The notes: a model not told the origin generated them from the letters alone. A DNA stretch of 9,187 bases from Muribaculaceae bacterium (GCA_022511505.1 JAFLTK010000045.1:1-9187); one strand, 5' to 3'; shown: positions 1-8,407, counted from the stretch's first letter. Translations and numbers: made by a program.

Positions 1-3000
1 AGCGGTCGCGTCTCCATTACTGCAAAACCCGGTGACAAACTTATTGTCAGCTTCATCGGCTCGGCAACTCAAGAAGTTACCGTTGGAAACCGCCCCTTGG
101 AGATTGTCATGCAATCTTCTGCCACCGACCTCGACGAGGTTGTTGTAACCGCTCTTGGTATCAAGAAAGACCGCAAGGCCCTCGGTTACTCTGTTTCTGA
201 AATGAGCTCTGAGGAAATCCTCGAAAACAAGAGCCCGAACGTTGTTAACGCTCTTGCCGGTAAAATCCCCGGTGTCACTGTTACTCAGTACAGTGGTGCT
301 GCCGGTGCCGGTGCCAACATCACCCTCCGCGGTGGTAACTCTACCTCCGAAGGCCGTACCAACGAGCCCCTGTTCGTTGTCGACGGTATCATCTATGACA
401 ACTCGACTACCGTCGTTGGTAACTCAGGCACCGACGGTATGACCCGTTCTAACACTACTTACTCAAACCGTGTGATGGACATCAACCCCGAGGACATCGA
501 GTCAATGTCAGTCCTCAAGGGTGCTGCCGCTGCCGCTCTTTACGGTTCGCGCGCTGCCGACGGTGTCATCATCATCAACACCAAGAAAGGTTCTGAAGGC
601 CGCGTAAGCGTCAACTTCTCAAGCAAAGTAACCGCTTCTTGGGCAAACAAACTTCCCGAAGCTCAGGATAAGTTCGGCCGTGGTACCTACGAGGACAACG
701 GCGTGTTCAGCGATCGTACCTACTCTTCTTGGGGTCGCGCTATCACCAACGAGCCTATCTATGACAACATCGGTAACTTCTTCCAGACCGGCGCCGTGTA
801 TGACAACACTATCAGCGTTTCGGGCGGTAGCAAGAACAACTCGTTCTTCCTCTCGGCTTCTAACTACAACCAGGAGGGTATCGTTCGCAAGACCGGTTAT
901 GAAAAGACTACTTTCCGTTTCAACGGCGAGCAGAAGATCTGGCGATTCACCGTTGGTGCAAATGCTGCCTACTCTATCGCCAAGACCCAGAAGACCCTGA
1001 CTTCAGGCGGTCTTTACGGTGGTGGTGGCGGCGGTGCAATGACCGGCCTCTACAGCTGGCCCCGCACCGAGGACATGAGCCACTATCTGACCGAAGATGG
1101 CCAGAAGTATCGTCTCTTTGAAGGCATCTGGGCTCTTGAAGATGATAAGGAAAACCCCTACTGGATCATCAACAAGGACAAGATCAACGACGAGACCAAG
1201 CGCTTCACCGGCTCTCTTAACCTTACCTACGACATCACCGACTGGTGGAACATCGTTGCTCGCATGGGCGTTGACGACTACACCACCGACGGTTACAGCT
1301 ACATCGCTCCCGGTTCGGTTGTTTCTCCCAAGTATCAGAACGGTCGTCTGAGCCGCAGCGACTATCGCTACACCTATTCAACCACCTCTTTGATGACCAG
1401 CATCAACAAGAACATCGGTGACTGGACAGTAGGTGGCCTCCTTGGTGTAACTACCGAGTATACCAAGCGTTACAACCAGACCCACTATGGTTACAACTTC
1501 ATTACCCCCGGTACCATCAGCTTTGGTAACATCGCTACTACCGACAAGTTCTTCACCGACAACACTTCTAAGAAGCGCCTCGTTGGTGTCTACGGTGAAA
1601 TCCGTGCCGACTGGAAGAACACTGTCTTTGTAAGCGTAACCGGCCGTAACGACTGGTCTTCAACTCTTCCCCGCGACAACCGCTCATACTTCTATCCCTC
1701 GGTTAACGCATCGTTTGTCTTCACTCAGCTCCTCCAGGATCAGGGTGTTCTTGGCAGCGACGTGTTCAGCTTCGGTAAGATCCGCGGTTCTTGGGCAAAG
1801 GTTGGTAAGGACGCCAGCCCCTACGCTACTCTGACCTACGTTTGGGACCCCTACAACTACAACGGCTTTGTTGGTATCGCCAACAGCTGGGAAGGTGGTA
1901 ACGCGTTCCTCAAACCCGAAATTCAGGAATCTTGGGAAATTGGTGCCGAGTTCAAGTTCTTCAACAACCGCCTCGGTCTTGACTACACTTACTATCACAG
2001 CGAAACCCACAACCAGATTGCCGCTCCCCGTCTTTCTAACGCCAACGGCTTCATCTTCGCTTCTATCAACTCTGGTTCTGTAATCAACGACGGTATGGAA
2101 ATCGCCATCAACGCCGTTCCCGTCCGCAACAAGGAGTTTACTTGGGACCTCACTCTGAACCTCTCTTACAACAAGGGTCGCCTTGGTGACTTCCTCAAGG
2201 GTGTTCAGTACTTCTATCCCACCGACGCTCAGTTTGGTACCGTTAAGTCTGCTTCAATTCCTCGCGCCGCCAACCAGTATGTCCTCGACGAGCTTGGCAA
2301 TCCTAAAGAAGGTGAACTTGACCCGGCATGGGGCAAGAACTACTTCCTCGGTTTGACCGGTAGCGAATTCTATGTAGACGAAGAAACCGGCAAGTATCTC
2401 GTTGACCCCAACACCGGTCTCTATCAGGTGAACAACAACAACGTTATCGTTGGCAACCGCGAGCCCAAACTCATGGCCGGCTTCACCAACACATTCTCTT
2501 ATAAAGGCTTCAGCCTCTCGTTCCTGCTCGACTTCCGTCTTGGTGGCGCCGTTTACAATGGTACTGCCTACTACATGACCACCATCGGTATGCACCCCAT
2601 GACTCTCGAGAACGACCGTAAGTTTGTCACCATCGACGGTATCAACGCCAACACCGGTGAGCCCTATCAGGTTACCTACCGCTCGGGCGAAGAGTACACC
2701 ATCGCCAACACTACCTACTCGGGCGACGCTATGATTCGCAAGTACTGGAACAACTATGCTGCCAACTCACACAACTTCCTGACCGACGTAAACTGGATGA
2801 AGCTCCGCTACATCTCGTTGAGCTATGACTTCACTCGCATCCTCAAGAGCACCAAGACCATCAAGGGTCTCGTTGCCAACGCTACTGCAAGCAACCTCTT
2901 CACCCTTACCAACTACAAGGGTATGGATCCCGAGGTTTCGACTGCAGGTGGTACAGGCGGTGCAGGTGCAACCGGTATCGACTACTGCTCGGTTCCCGCT

Positions 3001-3039
3001 ACTTCAAGCTTTACTTTCGGTGTAACCCTCACTTTCTAA
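1..3039 (+). CDS. SusC/RagA-type TonB-dependent outer-membrane transporter, 5' end missing
   Basis: The reading frame is open from the first base of the window, so the start codon, signal peptide and most of the N-terminal regulatory domain lie upstream; 1012 codons remain. Residues 1-38 match the end of a carboxypeptidase-regulatory-like domain (KPGDKLIVSFIG, then VGNRPLEIVMQ). A TonB-box-like DEVVVTALG follows at 45-53. The plug domain then contains NALAGKIPGV, a VVDG motif and the SusC signature LYGSRAADGVIIINTKKG. The rest is a long aromatic-rich region expected of a 22-strand beta-barrel, ending in the strand-like FGVTLTF. Known family role: energy-dependent import of oligosaccharides or peptides, in complex with a SusD lipoprotein. 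The substrate cannot be read from the sequence. It is probably co-transcribed with the SusD gene 13 bases downstream. Codons are strongly biased (AAC, ATC, TTC), consistent with high expression. Confidence 0.96.
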   Translation, partial: SGRVSITAKPGDKLIVSFIGSATQEVTVGNRPLEIVMQSSATDLDEVVVTALGIKKDRKALGYSVSEMSSEEILENKSPNVVNALAGKIPGVTVTQYSGAAGAGANITLRGGNSTSEGRTNEPLFVVDGIIYDNSTTVVGNSGTDGMTRSNTTYSNRVMDINPEDIESMSVLKGAAAAALYGSRAADGVIIINTKKGSEGRVSVNFSSKVTASWANKLPEAQDKFGRGTYEDNGVFSDRTYSSWGRAITNEPIYDNIGNFFQTGAVYDNTISVSGGSKNNSFFLSASNYNQEGIVRKTGYEKTTFRFNGEQKIWRFTVGANAAYSIAKTQKTLTSGGLYGGGGGGAMTGLYSWPRTEDMSHYLTEDGQKYRLFEGIWALEDDKENPYWIINKDKINDETKRFTGSLNLTYDITDWWNIVARMGVDDYTTDGYSYIAPGSVVSPKYQNGRLSRSDYRYTYSTTSLMTSINKNIGDWTVGGLLGVTTEYTKRYNQTHYGYNFITPGTISFGNIATTDKFFTDNTSKKRLVGVYGEIRADWKNTVFVSVTGRNDWSSTLPRDNRSYFYPSVNASFVFTQLLQDQGVLGSDVFSFGKIRGSWAKVGKDASPYATLTYVWDPYNYNGFVGIANSWEGGNAFLKPEIQESWEIGAEFKFFNNRLGLDYTYYHSETHNQIAAPRLSNANGFIFASINSGSVINDGMEIAINAVPVRNKEFTWDLTLNLSYNKGRLGDFLKGVQYFYPTDAQFGTVKSASIPRAANQYVLDELGNPKEGELDPAWGKNYFLGLTGSEFYVDEETGKYLVDPNTGLYQVNNNNVIVGNREPKLMAGFTNTFSYKGFSLSFLLDFRLGGAVYNGTAYYMTTIGMHPMTLENDRKFVTIDGINANTGEPYQVTYRSGEEYTIANTTYSGDAMIRKYWNNYAANSHNFLTDVNWMKLRYISLSYDFTRILKSTKTIKGLVANATASNLFTLTNYKGMDPEVSTAGGTGGAGATGIDYCSVPATSSFTFGVTLTF

Positions 3040-3052
3040 CCTGTTAAGATTA

Positions 3053-5101
3053 ATGATCATGAAAAGTTTCAAATATATTGCTCTTTGCGGCGTGTTGGGC
3101 CTCGGCTTGACATCGTGCAACGACTGGCTGGACATCAACGTTAACCCTGACCAGCCTAACAATGAGTCAATTCTGGTTGAGAACCGTCTCCCGTGGATTC
3201 AGAAGGAATACACCTACAGCGCCGGTTGTGCCAACACCAGAACATTTGCTACCTGCGGCGGTTTCTACTCCAACAATGGTAACATGAACTATGTGTCGGT
3301 TACTTGGAACTGTGTACCCGCTACCGGTCTGACAACCACTCCCTATCAGTGCTGGTTCACCGGTACTGCTTCAAACATCGGCGACCTTTACAACAAGGCT
3401 GAGGCCGAAGGCGCTTACCACTACATGGGCGCTGCCGAGGTTATGCACGCTCTCGGTTTCATGGAAATGCTCGACCTCTATGGCGAAATGCCCTACGATG
3501 AAGCATTGACCGGTAACCCCGCTCCCAAATACTCTGACGGTAAGAGAATCTGGGAAGGCTGCTTGGCCAAAATCGACCACGCTATCGAACTCTTCAGCAC
3601 TCCCCAGGCTCCCGCTGCTACTCCCCTGTCGTCAGGCGACATCTGGAACGGTGGTGACGTCAACAAGTGGATAAAACTCTGCTACGGTCTGAAAGCTCGC
3701 TGGCTCCTCCGCGTTTCCAAGAACTCTGAATACTTCAAGCCCGACGAAATCCTCGCTTGCCTTGACAAGGCTATGTCAAGCAACAACGACAACACTTTCC
3801 AGGCTTGCTATGACCAGAAGGGTGACAAGACCGACTTCCTCCTCGGTGACCCCATTATGACCAACGGTAACTGGGACACTGCCGCTTACGGTAAGAACCA
3901 GTGGGCTTCTAAGTACTACATCGACCTGCTCACCAACATGCGTGGTGCAGGCGTTGAGGACCCCCGTGCCGAGAAACTCATCCCCTACTCGATGACCAAC
4001 ATCACTCTCGACGCCAACGGTAACGTTAAGAGCTATGACTGGCGTCGCGCCAAGGGTGTCGACATCTTCGGAACCACCGACACTCGTCTCAAAGACGGTG
4101 GTGCTACTTCAATCACTGTTCAGACATTTGCTACCGCCGACAAGGAACTCACCTACAGCTTCAAAGAAGCCGGTGCTGCCAAGCAGGCTGCTTTCGTTGA
4201 AGGCGTTAAGTCAAACGGTTACACCCTCTCAACTGCCGAGAAACTTGCCGGTCGCCAGTATCGTGTTGACGGCGATGCCGTTACAGTTTGCTACCCCGCC
4301 GGTGCATGGTATGTTAACTCTACCAACTACCTCTTTGCAGGCGACACCGCCTACGTCAACCTTAACACAGGTTCTCAGAACACCAACAACGGTTCTTGGG
4401 GCATGCCCGCCAACGATACCTACTACCACTCTAACGACCAAGCCGCTGCCAACGCAGGTGCCGTTTCAGGTACAGGTTCATTCCAAATCTATCCCGTTTC
4501 TGACTTTGACATCATGACCTACGCCGAGGCTTGCTTCATCAAGGCTGAGGTCCTCATGCGCAAGGGCGACAACGGTGGTGCTTTCACCGCCTACAAGAAC
4601 GGTATCCAGGCAAGCATCGACCGCATCCAGTCCAAACTCAACCAGTGGAACGGCGAATATGACAACCCCAACATGAAGCCCATGGATGCAGGCAAAATCT
4701 CTGCCTACATGTCAAGTGCTGCCGTTGCCCAGAGCGCCGGTGACCTCAAGATGAGCGACATCATGCTTCAGAAGTATATCGCTATGGGTTGGAGCATCGA
4801 GAACTGGGTTGACATGCGTCGCTTCAACTACTCGGCCGGTAACATCGGTTCGTTCGGCGTTGTTTATCCCGGTTATGGCCGTCCCGCCATGTATGCCGGT
4901 GGTGCTGCTTTCAAGAGCTCGAACCCCAACGACGCTACCTACTGGATTCGTCGCTGGCGTCTCCCCAACGCTCTTGAGTTGAACTACAATGCTCAGAACG
5001 CTCTCGCCATGAACGCCAACGCTCTCGCCGACTTCGTATGGTGTCTCCCCGTTTGGTGGGACTGCGCATCCGATGCCGAATACTACAACTACCTCAAGTA
5101 A
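3053..5101 (+). CDS. SusD/RagB-type nutrient-binding surface lipoprotein, SusD-like 2 type
   Basis: This gene begins 13 bases after the SusC stop and should form the lid of that transporter at the cell surface. Residues 1-21 are a lipoprotein signal peptide with lipobox L19-T20-S21-C22, so Cys22 would be lipidated. The mature start CNDWLDINVNPDQP is typical of the family. TPR-like helices are suggested at about 115-182, 203-245 and 484-526 (DFDIMTYAEACFIKAEVL). The C-terminal blocks QKYIAMGW...WVDMRR (573-590) and RRWRLPNALELNYN (633-646) are also family-like. ATG at 3053 and ATG at 3059 (third codon) are both possible starts; the second gives the more usual MKSFKYIA signal peptide. At 682 residues it is longer than most SusD proteins (about 500-600). 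The extra length seems to lie in residues about 335-480, where helix-like repeats are not obvious. The mature protein has 12 cysteines besides Cys22, which is many for this family. The ligand is unknown. Confidence 0.94.
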   Translation: MIMKSFKYIALCGVLGLGLTSCNDWLDINVNPDQPNNESILVENRLPWIQKEYTYSAGCANTRTFATCGGFYSNNGNMNYVSVTWNCVPATGLTTTPYQCWFTGTASNIGDLYNKAEAEGAYHYMGAAEVMHALGFMEMLDLYGEMPYDEALTGNPAPKYSDGKRIWEGCLAKIDHAIELFSTPQAPAATPLSSGDIWNGGDVNKWIKLCYGLKARWLLRVSKNSEYFKPDEILACLDKAMSSNNDNTFQACYDQKGDKTDFLLGDPIMTNGNWDTAAYGKNQWASKYYIDLLTNMRGAGVEDPRAEKLIPYSMTNITLDANGNVKSYDWRRAKGVDIFGTTDTRLKDGGATSITVQTFATADKELTYSFKEAGAAKQAAFVEGVKSNGYTLSTAEKLAGRQYRVDGDAVTVCYPAGAWYVNSTNYLFAGDTAYVNLNTGSQNTNNGSWGMPANDTYYHSNDQAAANAGAVSGTGSFQIYPVSDFDIMTYAEACFIKAEVLMRKGDNGGAFTAYKNGIQASIDRIQSKLNQWNGEYDNPNMKPMDAGKISAYMSSAAVAQSAGDLKMSDIMLQKYIAMGWSIENWVDMRRFNYSAGNIGSFGVVYPGYGRPAMYAGGAAFKSSNPNDATYWIRRWRLPNALELNYNAQNALAMNANALADFVWCLPVWWDCASDAEYYNYLK

Positions 5102-5129
5102 TCACATAACTTGACATACCCATTTTTCC

Positions 5130-5172
5130 GAGAGGTTGCGCATCCCGCGCAACCTCTCCTTTTTTATTTTTT
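5130..5172 (+). terminator. Rho-independent terminator of the SusC/SusD operon
   Basis: A perfect 12-bp stem, GAGAGGTTGCGC (5130-5141) with GCGCAACCTCTC (5147-5158), closes on a five-base loop ATCCC. It is followed by C and then a T-rich run broken by a single A (5160-5172). It lies 28 bases after the SusD stop. The T-run is only on the 3' side, so it should stop transcription in the + direction only and separate the transporter pair from the glycosyltransferase. Confidence 0.95.
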
Positions 5173-5182
5173 AGCATTTGAA

Positions 5183-5216
5183 ATTGCGGTAGGTTGGAGC
5201 GTTTTTTGTAATTTTG
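5183..5216 (+). promoter_or_regulatory. Bacteroidales-type promoter for the glycosyltransferase gene
   Basis: TAATTTTG at 5209-5216 matches the Bacteroides -7 consensus TAnnTTTG exactly. ATTG at 5183-5186 is a possible weak -33 element (consensus TTTG), 22 bases upstream, slightly more than the usual spacing of about 19-21; a perfect TTTG at 5177-5180 is too far away. The predicted transcript start is near 5223, just after the operon terminator, leaving a leader of about 25 bases before ATG 5247. The -7 box is well supported; the upstream element is weak. Confidence 0.65.
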
Positions 5217-5246
5217 CACTTTGAAACAGAAAAACTGTTGCCTGAA

Positions 5247-6521
5247 ATGCTCTACAGTCTGATATTAAACACTATCGTCGTGCCGTCGGTCGACTCGTTG
5301 CTCGGGTTGCCGCTGTCGTTGCCGCTTGTCATTGCACTGGCGGCAGCTCTCGTTGCGGCCTTCTATATCATGCTGTCGATAGTTCCCAAGGCAACACGTG
5401 TTGACCGTAAAAACCGCCGCGACACGGCATCGGTAGAGAGCGGCGAGGTCGGGCGCATCGACCCCGCGGCATTCCCGACCCTGTCGGTCATCGTCTATGT
5501 CGACTCCAATCCCGAAGACCTGCCGACGATGCTGCCGATGATTCTCGAGCAGGACTATCCTGCGCCGATGGAGGTCATCGTGGTCAACGACGGCGAGCGC
5601 TCTGAACTCGAGGGTATCCTCGGCGACCTGGAACTGCGCTACCGCAACCTCTACATGACTTTCACGCCGCCAAACTCGCGCAACCTGTCGCGCAAAAAAC
5701 TGTCGCTGACAATCGGTGTCAAGGCCGCGCGATATGACACTCTTGTGATTACCAACTCGTCGGTCAGACCGACGTCGTCGCGTTGGCTTCGCGCTATGGC
5801 CGCGCCTGTGGCCGCAGGCGCCGAGATTGTCTTGGGCCACTCGATTCTCTCGCCTGCTACCGAGGAGGTCGACGGAAGACTGAGTCGTGCGGCGTCGTTT
5901 GACATCGGCCTCACGGCCATTCGCTACTACTCCAAGGCCATGGTAGGTATCCCCTATCGCGCCGACGGCAACAACCTCGTCTACCGCAAGGCTGTTTTTG
6001 ACCTCAACCGCGGCTTCTCGACCCACCATAACTTCCGCTATGGCGACGACGACATTTTCATCAACCAGGTTGCCCGCAAGGGTCACCGCGTGGCGGTGCA
6101 ACTCGCCGGCGATGCGGTCGTGCGTCAATTGGTCTACGACCTACCATACGCCCACGGCTTTGACAAAATGCGCTACATGTTCACCCAGCGCCACGTCAAG
6201 ACTTGGTCGCGGTTCACGGCCGCGCTTACATCACTGGCATGGTGGACGTGGCTTGCCGCAAGCATTGCCGCGCTGGTAATCGGCTACCCGTCGCTCCCCG
6301 TGCTCGGCATCGTCACCGTAATCTCACTGCTTGCATGCATTCCGGTGATGGTAGCCTATCGTCGCGGCTCGTCGGCCCTCTACCTGCGCCGACTGACGTT
6401 CACCGTCCCGTTCCTGATGCTTTGGTATCCCGTCTACAATCTCTATTACCGTATAGCCGCCCGCAAGGTGCGCTCCAAGAACTACACATGGACCAACGGC
6501 TGCTATACAGCCTCTAAATAA
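5247..6521 (+). CDS. Membrane-anchored family 2 glycosyltransferase with altered DxD site
   Basis: The ATG at 5247 is chosen as start. An in-frame TTG at 5214 lies inside the predicted -7 promoter box and so upstream of the transcript start. The 424-residue product has an N-terminal membrane helix (about 22-46), a cytoplasmic GT-A domain (about 77-300), and C-terminal membrane segments at about 327-346, 350-371 and 384-400. This is the layout of Bacteroidetes GT2 enzymes that build polysaccharide or glycolipid. GT2 blocks visible are TLSVIVYVDS (78-87), EQDY..PMEVIVVNDGE (101-117), GIPYRADGNNLVYRK (234-248), the acid/base-like GDDDIFINQ (266-274) and a QRHVKTW block (314-320). At the expected metal-binding TDAD position the protein reads TNSS (169-172), with no acidic residue. 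It could therefore be an altered or inactive enzyme, or use another residue. Donor and acceptor are unknown. No other polysaccharide gene is nearby. Confidence 0.88.
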   Translation: MLYSLILNTIVVPSVDSLLGLPLSLPLVIALAAALVAAFYIMLSIVPKATRVDRKNRRDTASVESGEVGRIDPAAFPTLSVIVYVDSNPEDLPTMLPMILEQDYPAPMEVIVVNDGERSELEGILGDLELRYRNLYMTFTPPNSRNLSRKKLSLTIGVKAARYDTLVITNSSVRPTSSRWLRAMAAPVAAGAEIVLGHSILSPATEEVDGRLSRAASFDIGLTAIRYYSKAMVGIPYRADGNNLVYRKAVFDLNRGFSTHHNFRYGDDDIFINQVARKGHRVAVQLAGDAVVRQLVYDLPYAHGFDKMRYMFTQRHVKTWSRFTAALTSLAWWTWLAASIAALVIGYPSLPVLGIVTVISLLACIPVMVAYRRGSSALYLRRLTFTVPFLMLWYPVYNLYYRIAARKVRSKNYTWTNGCYTASK

Positions 6522-6602
6522 TTTCAGTTTTAACTATTGTTAGTGTTGTTAGTGTTTTTATTGTTGTTACTGTTGTTAGTGTTGTTACTGCTTCAACAAC
6601 AA

Positions 6603-6617
6603 CATCGCGGAGCGATG
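6603..6617. other. Short perfect hairpin with GGA loop
   Basis: CATCGC (6603-6608) and GCGATG (6612-6617) form a perfect 6-bp stem around the three-base loop GGA. It lies directly after the GTT-rich tract, in the centre of the larger inverted repeat. There is no T-run after it, so it does not look like a terminator. Confidence 0.6.
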
Positions 6618-6630
6618 ACAATTTCAATAA

Positions 6631-6664
6631 CCCCGTACATGCGAGCGCAGCGAGCAGTGCGGGG
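6631..6664. other. GC-rich bulged hairpin in the intergenic repeat region
   Basis: CCCCGTAC (6631-6638) pairs with GTGCGGGG (6657-6664), eight pairs including one G-T/G-U. After a bulged A at 6639, TGC (6640-6642) pairs with GCA (6654-6656), leaving an 11-base loop. GCGAGC occurs twice in the upper part (6641-6646 and 6650-6655). It is followed by the AAC-rich tract, not by T residues. It may be a REP-like palindromic element or part of a structured leader RNA; this is inference. Confidence 0.6.
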
Positions 6665-6756
6665 ACAACGACAACAACAACAACGACAACAACAACGACA
6701 ATAACATCAATAACATCAATAACAACATCAATAACAACATCAACAACATCAACATA

Positions 6757-8394
6757 ATGAAACGACTCTTGACCGCGACATTTGCCGTCGCCACTCTTCT
6801 CGCCCCGGCTGCAGCGCTTGCCTGCACAAGCCTCATTGCCGGCAGCGGCGCAACGACCGATGGAAGTGTCATCGTAACATACGCCGCCGACTCCCACACC
6901 CTCTACGGCGAACTCTATTCCCAGCCTGCCGCTGACCATGCGCCCGGTGCAATGCGCCAAGTGGTTGAATGGGACACCGGCCGCCCAATGGGCGAAATTC
7001 CCGAGGTTGCCCACACCTACGCCACCATCGGCAACATGAACGAGCACGGGCTCGCCGTGGTCGAGAGCACCTGGGGCGGACGCCACGAGTTGCTCGACAC
7101 CGCCGGTATCATCGACTATGGTTCGCTAATCTACATCACCCTCCAGCGCGCTAAGACCGCTCGCGAGGCTATTGACGTGATGACCTCGCTTGTCAAGCAG
7201 CACGGCTATGCCAGCGAGGGCGAGTCGTTCACCATCGCCGACCCCCGGGAGGCGTGGATTCTTGAAATGATTGGCAAAGGCGGCCGCTCAAAAGGAGCCG
7301 TTTGGGTTGCACGTCGAGTTCCCGACGACTGCATCAGCGGACACGCCAACCTTGCCCGCATCCACACGTTCCCGCTCAACGACCCCGAGAACTGCCTCTA
7401 CTCGCCTGACGTCATCTCGTTTGCCCGCGAAATGGGCTACTTTGACGGCAAGGACGAGGATTTCAGTTTCTCGCGCGCTTACGCAGTCTATGACGCCGGC
7501 GCAATGCGCGGTTGCGACGGTCGCGTCTGGGCCTACTATAACAAATATACCCCCGGCATGGAGCAATATCTTCCCTGGGTGCTTGAAGCTAAGGGCGAAG
7601 TCATGCCCCTCTGGGTTAAGCCCGAGAAGAAAGTGTCGACCCGCGACCTGCAATGGATGATGCGCGACCACTTTGAGGACACCCCCTTTGACATGACCAC
7701 CGACATCGGCGCCGGCCCCTACGCGAGCCCCTACCGCTGGCGACCGCTGACGTTCACCGTCGACTCGGTCGAGTACACCCATGAGCGCGCCATCGCTACC
7801 CAGCAGACCGGCTTCTCGCTCGTCGCTCAACTCAACGAGGCCCACCCCGAGGCGATGAAAGGCATTATGTGGTTTGGCGTCGACGATGCCAATACTTGCG
7901 TATACATTCCTGTCTACAACTGCGTTACAAACGTACCCCACGAGTTTGCACCCGGCAACGGCGACCTCTACAATATCTCTTGGGACTCGGCTTTCTGGGT
8001 CAACAACTATGTAGCCAATCAGGCCTACAACCGTTATAGCCAAATGATTAACGATATTCGCCGCGTTCAGGTTGCCGAGGAAGACACCCTTGCCGCCGAG
8101 GTCAACGACCTTCTTGCCGCCGTCCCGGCGATGGATGCAACAACCGCCGTCAAGACTCTCAACGACCACACTGCCGCCGCAACCTCGCGCTACGTGGGCC
8201 GTTACAAGAAACTTGGTGACTATCTGCTCGTTAAATACCTCGACGGTAACGTCAAGAAAGAAAAAGACGGCGAGTTTGAGCGCAACGAGTATGGCATGCC
8301 CGTCTACCCTAACTTCCCCGGCTATGACGAGCGCTACTATCGCAGCATCGTCGACCAAACCGGCCGCCACTTCTACCTCCCCGACGTCAAGTAA
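6757..8394 (+). CDS. Secreted C69-family dipeptidase (PepD-like, Ntn hydrolase)
   Basis: The 545-residue product has a signal peptide (MKRLLTATFAVATLLAP...) ending in the signal peptidase I motif A20-L21-A22. The next residue is Cys23 in ACTSLIAGSGATTDGS. In peptidase family C69 the N-terminal cysteine of the mature enzyme is the nucleophile, so removal of the signal peptide would itself expose it. A weak lipobox reading is possible but fits less well (Ala at -3). Other family blocks are NMNEHGLAVVEST (93-105), ADPREAWILEMIGKG (161-175) and VARRVPDDCISGHANLARI (184-202). The length is normal for Bacteroidetes C69 enzymes. It should hydrolyse dipeptides or other short peptides in the periplasm or at the outer membrane. 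It follows the repeat-rich gap. No exact promoter box was found upstream, so its transcription start is unclear. Confidence 0.92.
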   Translation: MKRLLTATFAVATLLAPAAALACTSLIAGSGATTDGSVIVTYAADSHTLYGELYSQPAADHAPGAMRQVVEWDTGRPMGEIPEVAHTYATIGNMNEHGLAVVESTWGGRHELLDTAGIIDYGSLIYITLQRAKTAREAIDVMTSLVKQHGYASEGESFTIADPREAWILEMIGKGGRSKGAVWVARRVPDDCISGHANLARIHTFPLNDPENCLYSPDVISFAREMGYFDGKDEDFSFSRAYAVYDAGAMRGCDGRVWAYYNKYTPGMEQYLPWVLEAKGEVMPLWVKPEKKVSTRDLQWMMRDHFEDTPFDMTTDIGAGPYASPYRWRPLTFTVDSVEYTHERAIATQQTGFSLVAQLNEAHPEAMKGIMWFGVDDANTCVYIPVYNCVTNVPHEFAPGNGDLYNISWDSAFWVNNYVANQAYNRYSQMINDIRRVQVAEEDTLAAEVNDLLAAVPAMDATTAVKTLNDHTAAATSRYVGRYKKLGDYLLVKYLDGNVKKEKDGEFERNEYGMPVYPNFPGYDERYYRSIVDQTGRHFYLPDVK

Positions 8395-8407
8395 TTATGC
8401 TGAAAAG

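Larger units (their letters stand above)
6535..6754. repeat. GTT-rich and AAC-rich tracts forming an imperfect long inverted repeat
   Basis: The 235-base gap between the glycosyltransferase and the dipeptidase has no credible gene. A GTT/GTTA-rich tract (6535-6590) and an AAC/ATC-rich tract (6665-6754) face each other across about 75 bases. GTGTTGTTA occurs at 6543-6551 and 6579-6587, and TAACAACAT at 6720-6728 and 6732-6740. As RNA these can pair over nine positions with one G-U pair, so the arms could form a long interrupted stem. The right arm also carries a 9 to 12-base sub-repeat (AATAACATC, AATAACAACATC) running almost to the dipeptidase ATG. No exact TAnnTTTG promoter box was found here. 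Possible roles are terminator of the upstream gene, structured leader of the next gene, or a slippage-prone repeat; none is shown. Confidence 0.8.

Noticed and set aside
5214..5246. TTG at 5214 as the start of the glycosyltransferase
   Set aside because: It lies inside the predicted -7 promoter box, upstream of the likely transcript start, and adds no conserved sequence; ATG 5247 fits better.
5265..6128. Long open frame on the - strand inside the glycosyltransferase
   Set aside because: It is a shadow of the GC-rich + strand gene; its product is rich in Arg, Val and His with no domain, while the + strand shows clear GT2 motifs.
6514..7086. - strand frames encoding poly-Val or Leu/Met-rich repeats across the AAC tract
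   Set aside because: The low-complexity products come from the trinucleotide-like tract and run into the dipeptidase gene; there is no independent support.
7288..8370. 360-codon - strand frame opposite the dipeptidase
   Set aside because: The frame is the antisense of strongly biased codons in a recognised gene, and its product shows no family features.
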